Assembly (NCBI GenBank): GCA_900095095.1
Contig: FMBT01000689.1
Span: 1-23,486 of the forward strand
Length of the DNA stretch: 23,486 bases
Source of the DNA: Fragilariopsis cylindrus CCMP1102
Lineage: Eukaryota > Bacillariophyta > Bacillariophyceae > Bacillariales > Bacillariaceae
Reading direction: 5' to 3'
Shown here: piece after piece, positions 1 to 9,405 of the stretch
How the letters are laid out: every line of letters starts with the position of its first letter
Numbering within the stretch: position 1 is the first letter of the stretch
The notes under the pieces: model-generated
Seen by the model: only the letters and a program-made list of their open reading frames with translations
What the model was told of the DNA's origin: nothing
Database searches by the model: none
Position numbers and translations under genes: made by a program

Positions 1-980
1 TAATTGAAGACACAGCACACATCAGCTTTATATGAGATATCTTGTTCAGGACACAAAACAGGGTAGAACTTCCAAGAATATGCTTCTTTTTGGCCAGGGA
101 GAGTTCCTCTACCTTACCATATGTGTAACAAATAATGGTTCGAAAATATGTTGTAGGCGCTCCTTCAGGTCATGCACACATTCCTTTACAATGACTAGCC
201 TTTAACGCACCATGTTACTAGTTAATTTGTTGCGGCCATTATTGTTGATCGACACATTTTTTTCCGGGGAAAAAGGCATGCAGCCCATCATATGTTTAAT
301 TTGTATATGTCTGCGAAAAGACATTGGTAAACAGGGGTTTACTTTCTTCGTCAGGGACCAAAAACCAATTTATACCCTATTTTAGCTAAAATCCACCAAC
401 AATAATTTTGCACGAGGTGTAGCATGTGAGCCAGAGGCCCTAATAGTTGGGGCTTTAGGTGGGTTAGTTTATTCCATGAGTATTTGTGTGGAAATACCTG
501 TCAAAATTTGGGTGAGAGCAATTTTCAACTAACAGTGACTATTTTAATTACGGTCCTTGATTGCTTTTATATATGAGATATTTTTGGAAACAGGGATAAA
601 CCGCAAGTATATCCAAAATAGTGGTGGGTTGGGATGATGATGCTTTCCATTCACAAGTAATCAAGCCTAGTGAGAGTAGAGAATCAATTCTATGTTCTAA
701 GTTAGCCTGTGGTATGTGTAAATCAAGACAATGAAGAGCTGTGTGTTCCGGCTATATAATCTTACTGCTTAGTGTGGGATGGTGTGTTTATTTCTTTTTT
801 TAACATATAGAAATGACAGTAACAATTACAAGCTGTATTAAAGGACCTTAGCAAATGTAGTATGGAGAAGGATTGTTGGTTTTCAATGCATCAGCTCACT
901 ATCACACTCATTAACAATGTTGGTTGTAATATAGAATATATGAGAAACATCATGTTGTTGTTGCACTAAAAAGGCAGATA

Positions 981-1297
981 CATGTAGAACAGCAAGTGCA
1001 CACATATTACTTTTCCTACGACAGCGGCTCTTGTTATTATCTTATGCATGTGTGAAATGTTGCTGACTATTTATTTAGGGAAAAAAATGTGGGGGTAGCA
1101 ACTTTATACATAATATAAATCCCACATAATGCCTAAATACCATATACTAAAACATTACAGACATAATAATACACGTAGAACAGCAACTGTACACATATTA
1201 CTTTTTTCCTAAGGATTTGAAGATTATCTAAGGCATATATGAAATGTTACTGACTATTTTTTTCGGAAAAAAAAAATGACGGTAGCAACTATATAAA
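981..1297. repeat. Diverged tandem direct repeat, two units about 130 bases long
   Basis: Unit A is about 981-1112 and unit B about 1172-1297, offset by 191 bases. Both units run in the same order: C(A/G)YGTAGAACAGCAA, then CACATATTACTTTT, then GAAATGTT(G/A)CTGACTATT, then a poly-A run, then GGTAGCAACT. Middle segments differ by substitutions and small indels, so the duplication is not very recent. There is no coding potential. Confidence 0.75.
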
Positions 1298-1354
1298 TTA
1301 TTTAGTTTTTTAATTTGATTTGGAGATTATTTAGCTTTTTAATTCGATTTTGGC
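1297..1354. repeat. 29-base tandem duplication
   Basis: Two adjacent 29-base units, 1297-1325 and 1326-1354, both start ATTATTTAG and share TTTTTAATT(T/C)GATTT. They differ at only a few positions. The repeat lies directly upstream of the presumed promoter of the gene at 1475. Confidence 0.8.
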
Positions 1355-1474
1355 AGTTAAAAGGCGGTGAGGCTGTTTGTTGCCTCATAGAAACAACAAC
1401 AGGACCCCGATCCACGCCGACAGATACCACAACACCACAAAAAGGAAGACCATAAGAAACAAACGATTGGGACC

Positions 1475-2731
1475 ATGGATGCCAATATTGAAAATAATAA
1501 CGAAGATGAGCAGCAAATTGAACAGGAACGAATTGCTGCTGCTGCTGCTGCTGCTGCACGGACGAAAAGGCTGGAATTGATTTCGGTCCTTCAAGGATTT
1601 GACGAAATTCCTTCTCAGTCCAAAAATAAAACTGATGAACTGGTGGATCATTTCCTTACAGAACTTGGAAATGATGTTCATGAAATGCTTTCTACTACTA
1701 ATAACACTGACTGGAGGAATGATGATCGTGGTTTAGATAGCGACAAAGATACAGAAGCTGAAGTTGAAGCTATTATAAGATTCTTTCCCCATGCCCTTTC
1801 GAGAAACACATACATTCGCTGGCGATGCCACGTAAAAGCTGTATCATTCATCCCTGTCTTTGCTAAAGTAGCAATAGAGCTCGGCTTGTTTGAGGAACAA
1901 TATCGTGGTGGATTGTTATGCAATGATATATACGAAGATAATGTTTTGCAACAACTCATGCACAATTGTGGTCCGGAACATCCCGATGGGGATGATAAAT
2001 GTTTACAAGTTTTGTTTGAATTGAGAGGAATGGGTCTTCTGAAGAAAGAAGACATTCAAAGTTATGACCTATTGAACGAATTGTGTGGTCAGTATTATTT
2101 TTTTGCTGAAAAGCGACTTCGGTTCTTGGTAGAGTGGGATCCGAATGCATTATTGCACCCTACGGAAGATGGATGTCTACCGATTCATTGCGCAGCAGAA
2201 AATTCACATGCCAACTCACGAGTTGGGGCCAAAATCAATTTTTCCATTCAACGGTTCCAACTCATATTCGAATATGGGATACGTTATTTTCCAAAGAAGA
2301 CAGGACTAAGCCTATTATTCAAGAAAACTAATTATGACAGCACAACATGGAAATACCTACTATTCAAGAAAACTGATTATGACAGGACATCATGGACACC
2401 GTTCCAATGTGCTTGTCAGGAATTTGGGAAAGAAAAAGTGATGAAGATCATAGAAGATACTATTGTACGTTATTCGGATACACCAATTAATATTACAGAG
2501 GCATTATTGACGGCAGCAATCGACGAAAAAATTCATTTAGACTGTGTATATTTTCTCTTGCGGAGACAACCAGATATGCTACAAAAACTACTATCTTCGG
2601 CATCAATGACGACGATTGCGAGGCCAAACAGGAACATCGATGACAATGACGGCGGTGATGATGGAAACGATGGAGTCAGCAACAATAACTTATTGGTAAC
2701 AGGAACGATCAAAAAACGAAAGAGAGAATAG
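1475..2731 (+). CDS. Ankyrin-like repeat protein, paralog 1 of 3
   Basis: Single-exon protein of 418 residues, homologous along its length to the proteins at 15538-16863 and 19279-20688. Shared blocks in order are NKTDELV (51-57), NDVHEML (66-72), GLDSDKDTEAEVEAI (86-100), KAVSFIPV (121-128), RGGLLC (144-149), FAEKRLRFLVEWDP (210-223), LPIHCAAE (235-242), FEYGIRYFPKK (265-275), TPF..AC (308-314) and IHLDCVYFLLRR (353-364). The LPIHCAA and TPFQ.AC segments resemble ankyrin helices, but the repeats are irregular. An eight-Ala run (21-28) occupies the place of a Gln run in the paralogs. A basic KKRKRE tail could be a nuclear signal. Residues 280-309 are a 15-residue tandem duplication absent from the paralogs. 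The start is the ATG in GACCATGG. I do not know its function; ankyrin-type scaffolds usually bind proteins. Confidence 0.85.
   Translation: MDANIENNNEDEQQIEQERIAAAAAAAARTKRLELISVLQGFDEIPSQSKNKTDELVDHFLTELGNDVHEMLSTTNNTDWRNDDRGLDSDKDTEAEVEAIIRFFPHALSRNTYIRWRCHVKAVSFIPVFAKVAIELGLFEEQYRGGLLCNDIYEDNVLQQLMHNCGPEHPDGDDKCLQVLFELRGMGLLKKEDIQSYDLLNELCGQYYFFAEKRLRFLVEWDPNALLHPTEDGCLPIHCAAENSHANSRVGAKINFSIQRFQLIFEYGIRYFPKKTGLSLLFKKTNYDSTTWKYLLFKKTDYDRTSWTPFQCACQEFGKEKVMKIIEDTIVRYSDTPINITEALLTAAIDEKIHLDCVYFLLRRQPDMLQKLLSSASMTTIARPNRNIDDNDGGDDGNDGVSNNNLLVTGTIKKRKRE
2312..2401 (+). repeat. 45-base in-frame tandem duplication inside ankyrin-like paralog 1
   Basis: Units 2312-2356 and 2357-2401 both encode LLFKKT(N/D)YD.T.W. 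The length is 15 codons, so the frame is kept. The other two paralogs have a single copy, so this is a lineage-specific expansion of the loop between two ankyrin-like segments. Confidence 0.9.
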
Positions 2732-3168
2732 AACTGTGACAACTGCGTAAGGAAATAAAAATCTACCTTCTTCATTCAAAAAACAATTCAGCATTTTCTT
2801 CTTGAATAAAAATGAAGTAAAGGCGGAGTATTTATAGAAAGCGTAACACGTTACATCGACCTATTTGTGGGATGTACTATCACCGCTACATCAAGAATTG
2901 AAATGCACAAGAAATGCCGCTAGATGCATACCTGAACTCGGAAAGCAGATGAACTAGCAACAACAGGACTAAAAAGACAGCAAAAAAAACCTATAGTACC
3001 AATGGAACCAGATACTATCATACAATTCCATATTGAAGGGAGAACAATCACTAGAGACTTCAAAAGATCGATAAAAGAAATAGTACTGGAAAAAGGAGGA
3101 AAAGAACTAAAGTATAGATAATGCACTGTACCAGTTTAGTTCAAAAATTCCGCCTACATACCCCCACG
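2732..3168. other. Convergent intergenic region with a retroelement relic
   Basis: This is the 437-base gap between the 3' ends of paralog 1 (+) and the helicase (-). An AATAAA-like signal lies at about 2753, shortly after the paralog 1 stop. The right part holds the short retroelement-like reading frame listed separately. Nothing else was recognised. Confidence 0.6.
2945..3121 (+). pseudogene. Relic of a retroelement RNase H / C-terminal region
   Basis: One open frame of 58 codons ends in TAA and has no start of its own. It begins ADELATTGLK, which resembles the last RNase H motif of non-LTR type elements, where a conserved Asp is followed by (E/x)LA and a small residue. It continues with a basic, hydrophobic segment (IEGRTITRDFKRSIKEIV) of the kind that follows RNase H in elements I recall from protists. 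Upstream, the frame is broken by a stop within about 10 bases. The fragment sits between two convergent genes and carries no terminal repeats, so it would be a small, dead piece. The similarity is judged by eye from a short stretch and may be coincidence. Confidence 0.4.
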
Positions 3169-4954
3169 TTATGAAAATAGTCCAAAGAATTCATCATCTA
3201 ATGATGATATTCTTTTATCCAAAATCTTGGTTGTTTCCTCTTTTTCTTCTATTTCACGTTGATTGTCATCACCCTCACGACGATCGTGAGCATTGTCATC
3301 ATTGCCATTGTCATCGTCATCATTAACTAAACATTGTTTGGTAGTACAATATTTAATAAATGAATTCCAATGTCGACATGAATTCAAACAGGATGAATCA
3401 CCAACCACCACTAAACCTTTACGTGCACGTGTTAACGCGACACATAATCGACGTGGATCACGAACAAATCCTAATTCATTTATGGTATTGGATCGGACAG
3501 AAGAGAATAATACTATATCACATTCTTGTCCTTGAAATGAATCAATTGTACCAATACGTATATTATTTATTAGTTTCATAATATCATTAGTAGAACTTAT
3601 TGTTGATGATAGTGACGATGACGATGACAATGTCGGTGTTGATTGTTTTCGTTTTCGTTGGAGTAACAATGCATGTTGTTGTAATGTTGAACGGAGAAGT
3701 TGTACCTGTTTCGAATATGGAGTTAGGATACATATTTGTTGTTCTGGAGATGCCTCTAATAAGTTAATAACGATGTTTGCAATCCGTGTAGCCTCTAATG
3801 GGTTGGACTTTCCACCACTGTTACTACTAATTACAGCATCGTCATTGTGAATAATTTCGCCATTACCATTACCAATATTAATAAATGCTAATGGCAATGA
3901 TGGTACCGGCCATTTAAAACCGAGTGGGAGTTGAGATGGATTTGATATCACTGCTGCTATTGGTGATTCTACAGACCCAAATGCATTGGATATATTCGTT
4001 ATCCCTGTTGACTTCGATGATAACTTCGATGAGCATGATGGAGACTTCACTAGACCATTATAGAAATAGTTTGATGGAAATTCCATTAGCGATGGTGTCA
4101 TTCTATATTGGATTTGTAATGTTGATACTGCTGCTTTTGATGTTTGCTGGTCGCCGTTATTATTCTCATTCTCATTCTCATTATCAATTGATGATAATAG
4201 ACCATCTTTTTCTAAACGATCCATTGGCGAGACACCTAATTTTTTACGTAAATGTTTGTTGGAAGATGCAACAGTTGGTGGTAACTGTTTTGTATCACCA
4301 ACTAATACTAATTGGTCTGCTTTTGATCCAACTGTTGAACATAATAATGCTGGTTCTGTACATTGTCCTGCTTCATCCAATACAACTAATTGGAATCTTG
4401 GAGTATTATCGTCCACTTTTCTAATTTTATCGTTATCATCATCATCATCATCATCGCTATTGCTGATCCGATGCTTGTTTTTCTCTTGAATTGCATCTAG
4501 ACGTACTGACAATTGATATGCACCAACACAACTTGTAACAACAACTGGTGCAGTTTCTAATAATATATCTTGTGCAACTTCAATAGATTGTTGTATTTCC
4601 CATTCAATATTATTGTTATTGTTGCTGTTGTTCATCAATTTTTCTTTTCGTAATGCTTGGACTTGTGGCATCTTCTCTGCCAATGCTATAGTTGTACGGT
4701 GTCTAACTTTGGATGAAACTATTGTTGGACGACCGTACCGTACCGCTGGTATACCTAATTCAAGTAATGCTGACAATAATACATCAGCTGCACCATTTGA
4801 ATGTGCAACACCTAATACACGAAATAATGGAAATTGATTATCATCAACATTATTACTTCCAATACCATCATTATCATCATGTATTTTTTTTGCATTTTCT
4901 AATGCTGTTGCAATTAATAATGCAGCAACACGAGTTTTACCTATAAGGAGACCA

Positions 4955-4990
<36 letters not shown>

Positions 4991-6346
4991 ATGTGAGAGA
5001 GAATGTGACGGCGAGAGAACTGATACAATACATCATAGTCTGATCTTATCTTATCTAATATACGATAAGGAATTGTAGTACGTACCTGTCCCAGGTGGAC
5101 CATGAATTGCTGATACACGTCGACTTAATGCATAGGTAATAGCATCTTTTTGAGATTCATTTGGTGTCAAGTAACAACGTCGTCGTCGTCGTTTATTATT
5201 GCTACTACTATCATATCTTGCTATAACTCGTTCGGTTGCTTCTCGTAATGATGATTTAAGTTGTCTCTGCTCTTCTTTTTCTTCGTCATTGTATAATGAT
5301 TCACGACGAAAATGATATGGAATTTGACTGGCCCAACGACGACTACGTTTCTTCTTGTTGTCGTTAGTAGTTGATGATGCTAACCATTTCGAAATAGAAC
5401 CACCCTTATTTTCACGTACTTTTTGTAATGCATTACGTTGAGAACGTAATGGAACTAATGCCGCACCATTTGGTGTTTTATCGATTCGAATTGGTAATCC
5501 ATAACTAGATTGTGAGTTTTTATCTTTAGTTCTACCAAAACCACTTGCTTTTGATCCTTTCCTAGCTTCCCATAATCCATATGGCCATGATTTACCAACA
5601 CTCACAATCATTTCATTATTATCATAAACATCTATCACTAAACATTCTTTTCGAAGTGGAGTAGATGATGAGAATTCTCCACCACCAGTAGTTGCTGCTG
5701 CTGATGTCATTTCTAGTACATCACCCTTACCAAATATTTCTTTCCATGGACGATGATTCGATGAGCGACGTCGTCGTCCTCCTCCCTGACTACTACTAGT
5801 ACTAGTTTTTTTACTACCACTATCACTATCACTAACATTGCTCGCCATCAATATTGTTCCATCCACACTACTTCCAGTATTACTAATCCCAGAATGGATA
5901 CGGACAGTTTTTTCACCTAATATTTCTGAATCGGGTACAGCAAAAGCTTGTAATATAGCTAAACCACGTTTTTCCAGAGTTTGTGGTGAACATCGTTTCC
6001 GTCGTTCTTTCCATTCATTCGATGCTAATTCATATTCTTCTAATAACAAATGATCCCAATAATTTGTATAATATTCCACATTACTACTAGACGACGACGA
6101 CGACGACTTAGTGGTTGTTGTAAGCGTTGTTGTTATTTTAGGAAATAAAGACGTTGGCAATGTTTTCATCGACGAAGACGTCAACAGCTGTGTTTTTCTT
6201 TTTGGAGAAGACGACGACGACGATGACGATGATGATAATGCTTCCGCAATACCACTAGTATCATACAATAATAATGTTATCAATAGTAAGCAGCATATTA
6301 TTGTTGGTCTTCGTATTCTTTCAAACTCCTCAAATAATACCATCAT
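3169..6346 (-). CDS. SF1 helicase of the UPF1/SMUBP2-like group, two exons, probably plastid-targeted
   Basis: Exons 6346-5086 and 4940-3169 join to 1010 residues, with a 145-base intron inside the Walker A codons. Joining restores GPPGTGKT at about 416-423. Exon 2 then gives the other SF1B motifs: VLDEAGQCTEPALL (II), LVLVGDTKQLPPTV (III), QYRMTPSLMEFPS (IV), IGTIDSFQGQECDIV (V) and RLCVALTRARKGLVVVGD (VI). Such enzymes unwind DNA or RNA using ATP. The region before the ATPase core carries VGKSWPYGLWEARKG, as in the N-terminal domain of SMUBP2-like proteins. The N-terminus has a hydrophobic segment (residues about 16-27), then GIAEA and a long Ser-rich, basic stretch. This looks like signal peptide plus transit peptide, with Leu after the possible cleavage site instead of the usual Phe. 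Plants also have predicted chloroplast helicases of this group. Family call firm; substrate and location inferred. Confidence 0.92.
4941..5085 (-). other. Intron of the SF1 helicase gene, containing a TG/CA microsatellite
   Basis: On the minus strand the donor reads ACAG|GTACGTAC and the acceptor CTTATAG|GTAAAAC. The length of 145 is not a multiple of three, so retention would shift the frame. A (TG)16 dinucleotide run lies at 4958-4989, close to the acceptor; on the sense strand it is CA-rich. Splicing restores the Walker A Gly-Lys-Thr. Confidence 0.92.
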
Positions 6347-6988
6347 CGTTGTCGTTATCGTCCTCTTGCAACGTAAGTTTCTCTTCTGCCAGCGTCAGCC
6401 CTCACCCGCCGTCACTTTTTACTCTATTTCTTTTTCTATTTCTTCTTCGCAAGCTCTTCGGTTCACTTCACTGCATACATTAGTTACGGCGGTTCGTTCA
6501 CGGGAGTGTGAGGACTTTAAATGTCGTAAGCCTGGTAAGCTTGACGTTGTCATTTTCGAATTTTTCAGAGATCGAAGAAATGTGATGGATGTGATGGATG
6601 GAGAAAAAAAAAGATCGTGACTCATCCTCGTCATCGGCATTCCGCGACAATTACGTCCCCCGAATCGAATCAACCCCTTAATTACCATGACGACATGATA
6701 TGACGACATTGCTTGACGACGTTATAGATCACTTTTGAAATCAAAAAGATCACATCTTTATAATCTTTTAATAATCACAAGAAATCTTAACATACCACCC
6801 CTACTACTACTATTCTCTTCTCTCCTTCCCATTAATTAATCAACAAGATAGATATAGAGGTTGGAACGAGTTACTCGATTCGATTCAAGCAATTGTGGTC
6901 AAGTGATTGTCAGAAGTTTTATCGGCGAGTACTGTATCGCGTTTTGCACACGAATCTCAATCTCAATCTCAATATTATACTATATATT
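6347..6988. promoter_or_regulatory. Divergent promoter region between helicase and SVIP-like gene
   Basis: 642 bases separate the two divergent start codons. No conserved gene is seen. A reading frame on the minus strand (6419-6709) has no recognisable domain and is probably leader sequence. Pyrimidine-rich stretches occur around 6790-6830 on the + strand. No TATA box could be assigned with confidence. Confidence 0.5.
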
Positions 6989-7546
6989 ATGGGTTCATGT
7001 ATGAGTTCCAACAAATCATCCAACGATGATGGGGGTGTGGTTCAAACAACAAAGACAATAACATCAGCATCATCGAAGAAGAAGAAGAATAAGAAAAAAG
7101 CGTTTCAAGGAGCGGTGAGTGAACGAGTCGAATCGAATCGAATCGAGTCTAGTCTTTCTGGAGTATGTTGTGACATGACATGACGTGACATATTATTATT
7201 ATTAGATGCACGGGACAATGAATAGTTATCAGAAGGAAAATTTATGAGCATGATGTTCAATTCAAATCCTCCATCATTATATTCGAATAAAGAACAAAAA
7301 AAGAAATTGACGCAAGAGAAAGAAGATCAAGATACGGTTTTGTTGTTGCTGATGACGAATTACTACCGAAGACGAACATATGCATTAGTTTTGTTTCGTT
7401 ATGAGTCATACACATATCATGGAACGAAGGAGCATCATACTTGCCTCGTCATTAGACGTCGTGCTAGATATATATCAAAATTGCTTGCTTTTTTTGTTTT
7501 TGAGCTGTTCTTTTTTATAATCGATTCTCTTATCATTTTACGTTCT

Positions 7547-7583
<37 letters not shown>

Positions 7584-7920
7584 AATGAAAATACAGGGAA
7601 ATCGACTGGGATCCGCATACGAAGAAGAAGAAGGGCATGTCAACAAAAACAGCAACAATGACAATAGCAAAAGTAAGCAGAGGAAGAAGAATAGCAATAA
7701 AGATAATGATGATATACCGAGACCTCGTGTTGATCCAACATTGACCGATTCAGATCGAATACGGCAACGCGATGAACGTCTAGCAGCAGTAGAACAACGT
7801 ATGGAACAAAACAACAACAATCCACAGTCAAATAAGCAGAAGAAGAAAAAGAAGAAACAAGATACTGGTGCTCCATTGAAAGGACCAAATAGTGAACCAT
7901 TAATGCGATGGAATGCATAA
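6989..7920 (+). CDS. Small N-myristoylated protein resembling SVIP (p97/VCP-interacting)
   Basis: Exons 6989-7114 and 7597-7920 join in phase 0 to a 149-residue protein. It starts MGSCMSS, a good N-myristoylation signal (Gly2) with Cys4 for palmitoylation. I therefore chose this ATG over the in-frame one at 6893. A polybasic KKKKNKKK follows (about 30-37), a usual helper for membrane attachment. The middle has RQRDERLAAVEQRMEQ, close to but not an exact match for the VCP-interacting motif (Arg, five residues, Ala-Ala, two residues, Arg). The C-terminus ends PLMRWNA, reminiscent of the (L/M)(R/K)W ending of SVIP. SVIP sits on ER or lysosomal membranes and binds p97. The rest is Asn-, Lys- and Gln-rich. 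The gene structure is well supported; the SVIP assignment is a tentative reading from motif order. Confidence 0.65.
7115..7596 (+). other. Intron of the SVIP-like gene with a (CTTT)n tract
   Basis: The donor is AGCG|GTGAGT and the acceptor AAAATACAG|GGAAAT, 482 bases apart and in phase 0. A CTTT tetranucleotide run (about 7549-7582) supplies a strong pyrimidine tract just before the acceptor. A frame on the + strand at 7244-7588 lies wholly inside the intron and looks non-coding. Confidence 0.8.
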
Positions 7921-8018
7921 TGTATAATGTTATAATGCGAAGTAATGGCCATGATCTGTTGTTGTACTGGTCTACACTATACGTACGTATTACGAAAAGT
8001 AAAAATAATAACTAGATT

Positions 8019-8024
8019 AATAAA
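8019..8024 (+). terminator. Likely polyadenylation signal of the SVIP-like gene
   Basis: AATAAA lies about 100 bases after the stop codon at 7920, in the short 160-base gap between two convergent genes. The two 3' UTRs probably overlap or abut here. Confidence 0.45.
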
Positions 8025-8080
8025 ACTTTATATATAGGAGAGAAGATGATATAGGCCCATGCCTAATCCATTTGATATTA

Positions 8081-9152
8081 CTAGAAATTAATTTCAATAG
8101 TGCTCATTGTAATAGTAGCAATAATGAGCGACAATAACAACGATAACGATGCGGAAGAAGAGAACTTATCCTGCTCTGCCTTTGGTTCCGTAGAGTTGGG
8201 ACTGAGACCACCACTATCATCGACAGTACCGCCACCTCCTTGATAGACAACAAGAAGATCACCAATAGTGTATCCAGCATATCCAGCAAAGGTGTATCCA
8301 GCATTAGGTGCTAATTGGTTGGGAATACCTGTTACCATATTCGTGTTATTGGATGTAGCAATTGCCGAAAAACATTTGGCGGTTTCCATGTTATATCCTG
8401 GTTCCAAATCTTTTTCGTCACAGGTGACAGGAGACAGTTGGGCACGAGCAAGACCGTAGGCACCAGGATTTAAATTGAAACTATAATTTGTATGAATATT
8501 GAAATAGACGTTGCATTCATCAACAGTACACGCTACTAATTCTTCTAAAAACGAATCAAAAGTAGTGGGAGCACCATCTGCCAATGTGGTAGCACCCGGA
8601 ACGGATGTCGCGTTATTTGCTATATCGATCCATAAATAGTAATATCATTTATGATGAGTACGTAACAATACGAATAGTGCAAGATGATAAATGGATGAAA
8701 GGTCGATATGAGAAACGGGAATAATAAAAAGTACACAGCTTAACATCGAATATTAGATTCCATTCGTTGTGTCTAGTATATCACCTACCTCCATTTGTGA
8801 ATACCTCCGTACGCAAATCGTAGGAAGGATGTGCCTCCCACCTCTTGATGTAACGACCCTCTCCGACGGCTGGGGAATATTCTCGTACTTCACACGGACC
8901 ATCAATCGTTAAAACATTAGGCAAGGGTGCACTACCACAGAAAATGACATTCACCGGACCATTCGTTGTGGAACTTCCTGTATGTAAATGGGCACCGATG
9001 ATATCGGTATTCCCCTCTAGATTACTGTCAAAGTCAATAAGACCCGTCGCATAAAATCTATCACCACCCGAACCCGTATAGGCCGATGTTGTCGATGGCG
9101 AGATCACAGCAAGTGTTAATGCAAGGAACAAGGTTGCAGTTGTTAGATTCAT
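8081..9152 (-). CDS. Secreted CHRD-domain protein, probably GPI-anchored, two exons
   Basis: Exons 9152-8789 and 8619-8081 join in phase 1 to 300 residues. Residues 1-24 form a clear signal peptide (hydrophobic core, then TTSA). The body matches the CHRD domain found in chordin and many secreted microbial proteins: an early strand GAHLHTGSSTTNGPVNVIF (about 53-71) with its His, Gly and NGPV, and a late strand NVYFNIHTNYSFNLNPGAYG, as in the usual V(N/x)(I/V)HT...G..(R/A)GQL. Several Cys (for example CGSAP, PCEV, CTVDEC) could form disulfides. The C-terminus has a small-residue cluster (SSSAS) followed by a hydrophobic tail, as in a GPI attachment signal. It likely sits on the cell surface or in the frustule-associated matrix. 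The partner or ligand is unknown. Confidence 0.85.
8620..8788 (-). other. Intron of the CHRD-domain gene
   Basis: On the minus strand the donor is GGAG|GTAGGT and the acceptor CGATATAG|CAAAT, 169 bases apart. The leftover G joins CA to give an Ala codon, and the frame continues through the second half of the CHRD domain. A second GT four bases downstream (GTGATA) would break this frame. Confidence 0.85.
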
Positions 9153-9156
9153 ATTG

Positions 9157-9184
9157 TAGTAGTAGTAGTAGTAGTAGTAGTAGT
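9157..9184. repeat. (TAG)n trinucleotide microsatellite
   Basis: About nine TAG units lie five bases upstream of the CHRD-gene start codon. They would be part of its 5' UTR, where they read as (CTA)n on the sense strand. Confidence 0.9.
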
Positions 9185-9302
9185 TTATTTTGTATCTCTT
9201 TTTTCTTTAATTAGGATTGTACGGTATGTTGTTGTTAGATTTCTATTCTTTTGATTTATATTGTGAAGAGGTATGAAGAATGAAGATTATTGTATGTGTG
9301 TC

Positions 9303-9405
9303 GTGTGAGCGAAAGAGATATAGGACCTAACGCGATGTCAAGAGGTGAGACAATTGTATTGTAGTGTGAAAGAGATATAACGCGATGATGTCAAGAGGTA
9401 AGACA
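9303..9405. repeat. Tandem direct repeat upstream of the CHRD gene
   Basis: Unit 1 (9303-9352) and unit 2 (9364-9405) share GTGTGA, GAAAGAGATATA, AACGCGATG and TCAAGAGGT(G/A)AGACA. They differ by short indels. They lie 150 to 250 bases upstream of the CHRD start codon, so this could be a duplicated regulatory block. Confidence 0.8.

Larger units (their letters stand above)
1..1474. other. Non-coding region upstream of ankyrin-like paralog 1
   Basis: No open frame here has protein-like composition and no RNA gene is recognisable. The stretch is AT-rich. From 981 it holds a diverged tandem duplication and then a 29-base tandem duplication, both listed separately. The last 110 bases, from the AAAGGCGGTGAG motif near 1361 to the start codon at 1475, are probably the promoter and 5' leader of the gene that follows. 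The same motif recurs upstream of ankyrin-like paralog 2. Confidence 0.6.

Noticed and set aside
1302..1681. Two reading frames on the minus strand opposite the start of paralog 1 (Q-rich and S-rich)
   Set aside because: They are mirror images of the poly-Ala codons and the leader of paralog 1, with no domain.
3924..4424. 166-residue frame on the + strand opposite the helicase
   Set aside because: It has Leu/Ile/His-rich composition and lies antisense to conserved helicase motifs.
6419..6709. 96-residue frame on the minus strand upstream of the helicase start
   Set aside because: It does not join the helicase frame through a sensible intron and has no recognisable domain. Probably 5' leader.
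7244..7588. 114-residue frame on the + strand
   Set aside because: It lies inside the intron of the SVIP-like gene and ends in the CTTT microsatellite.
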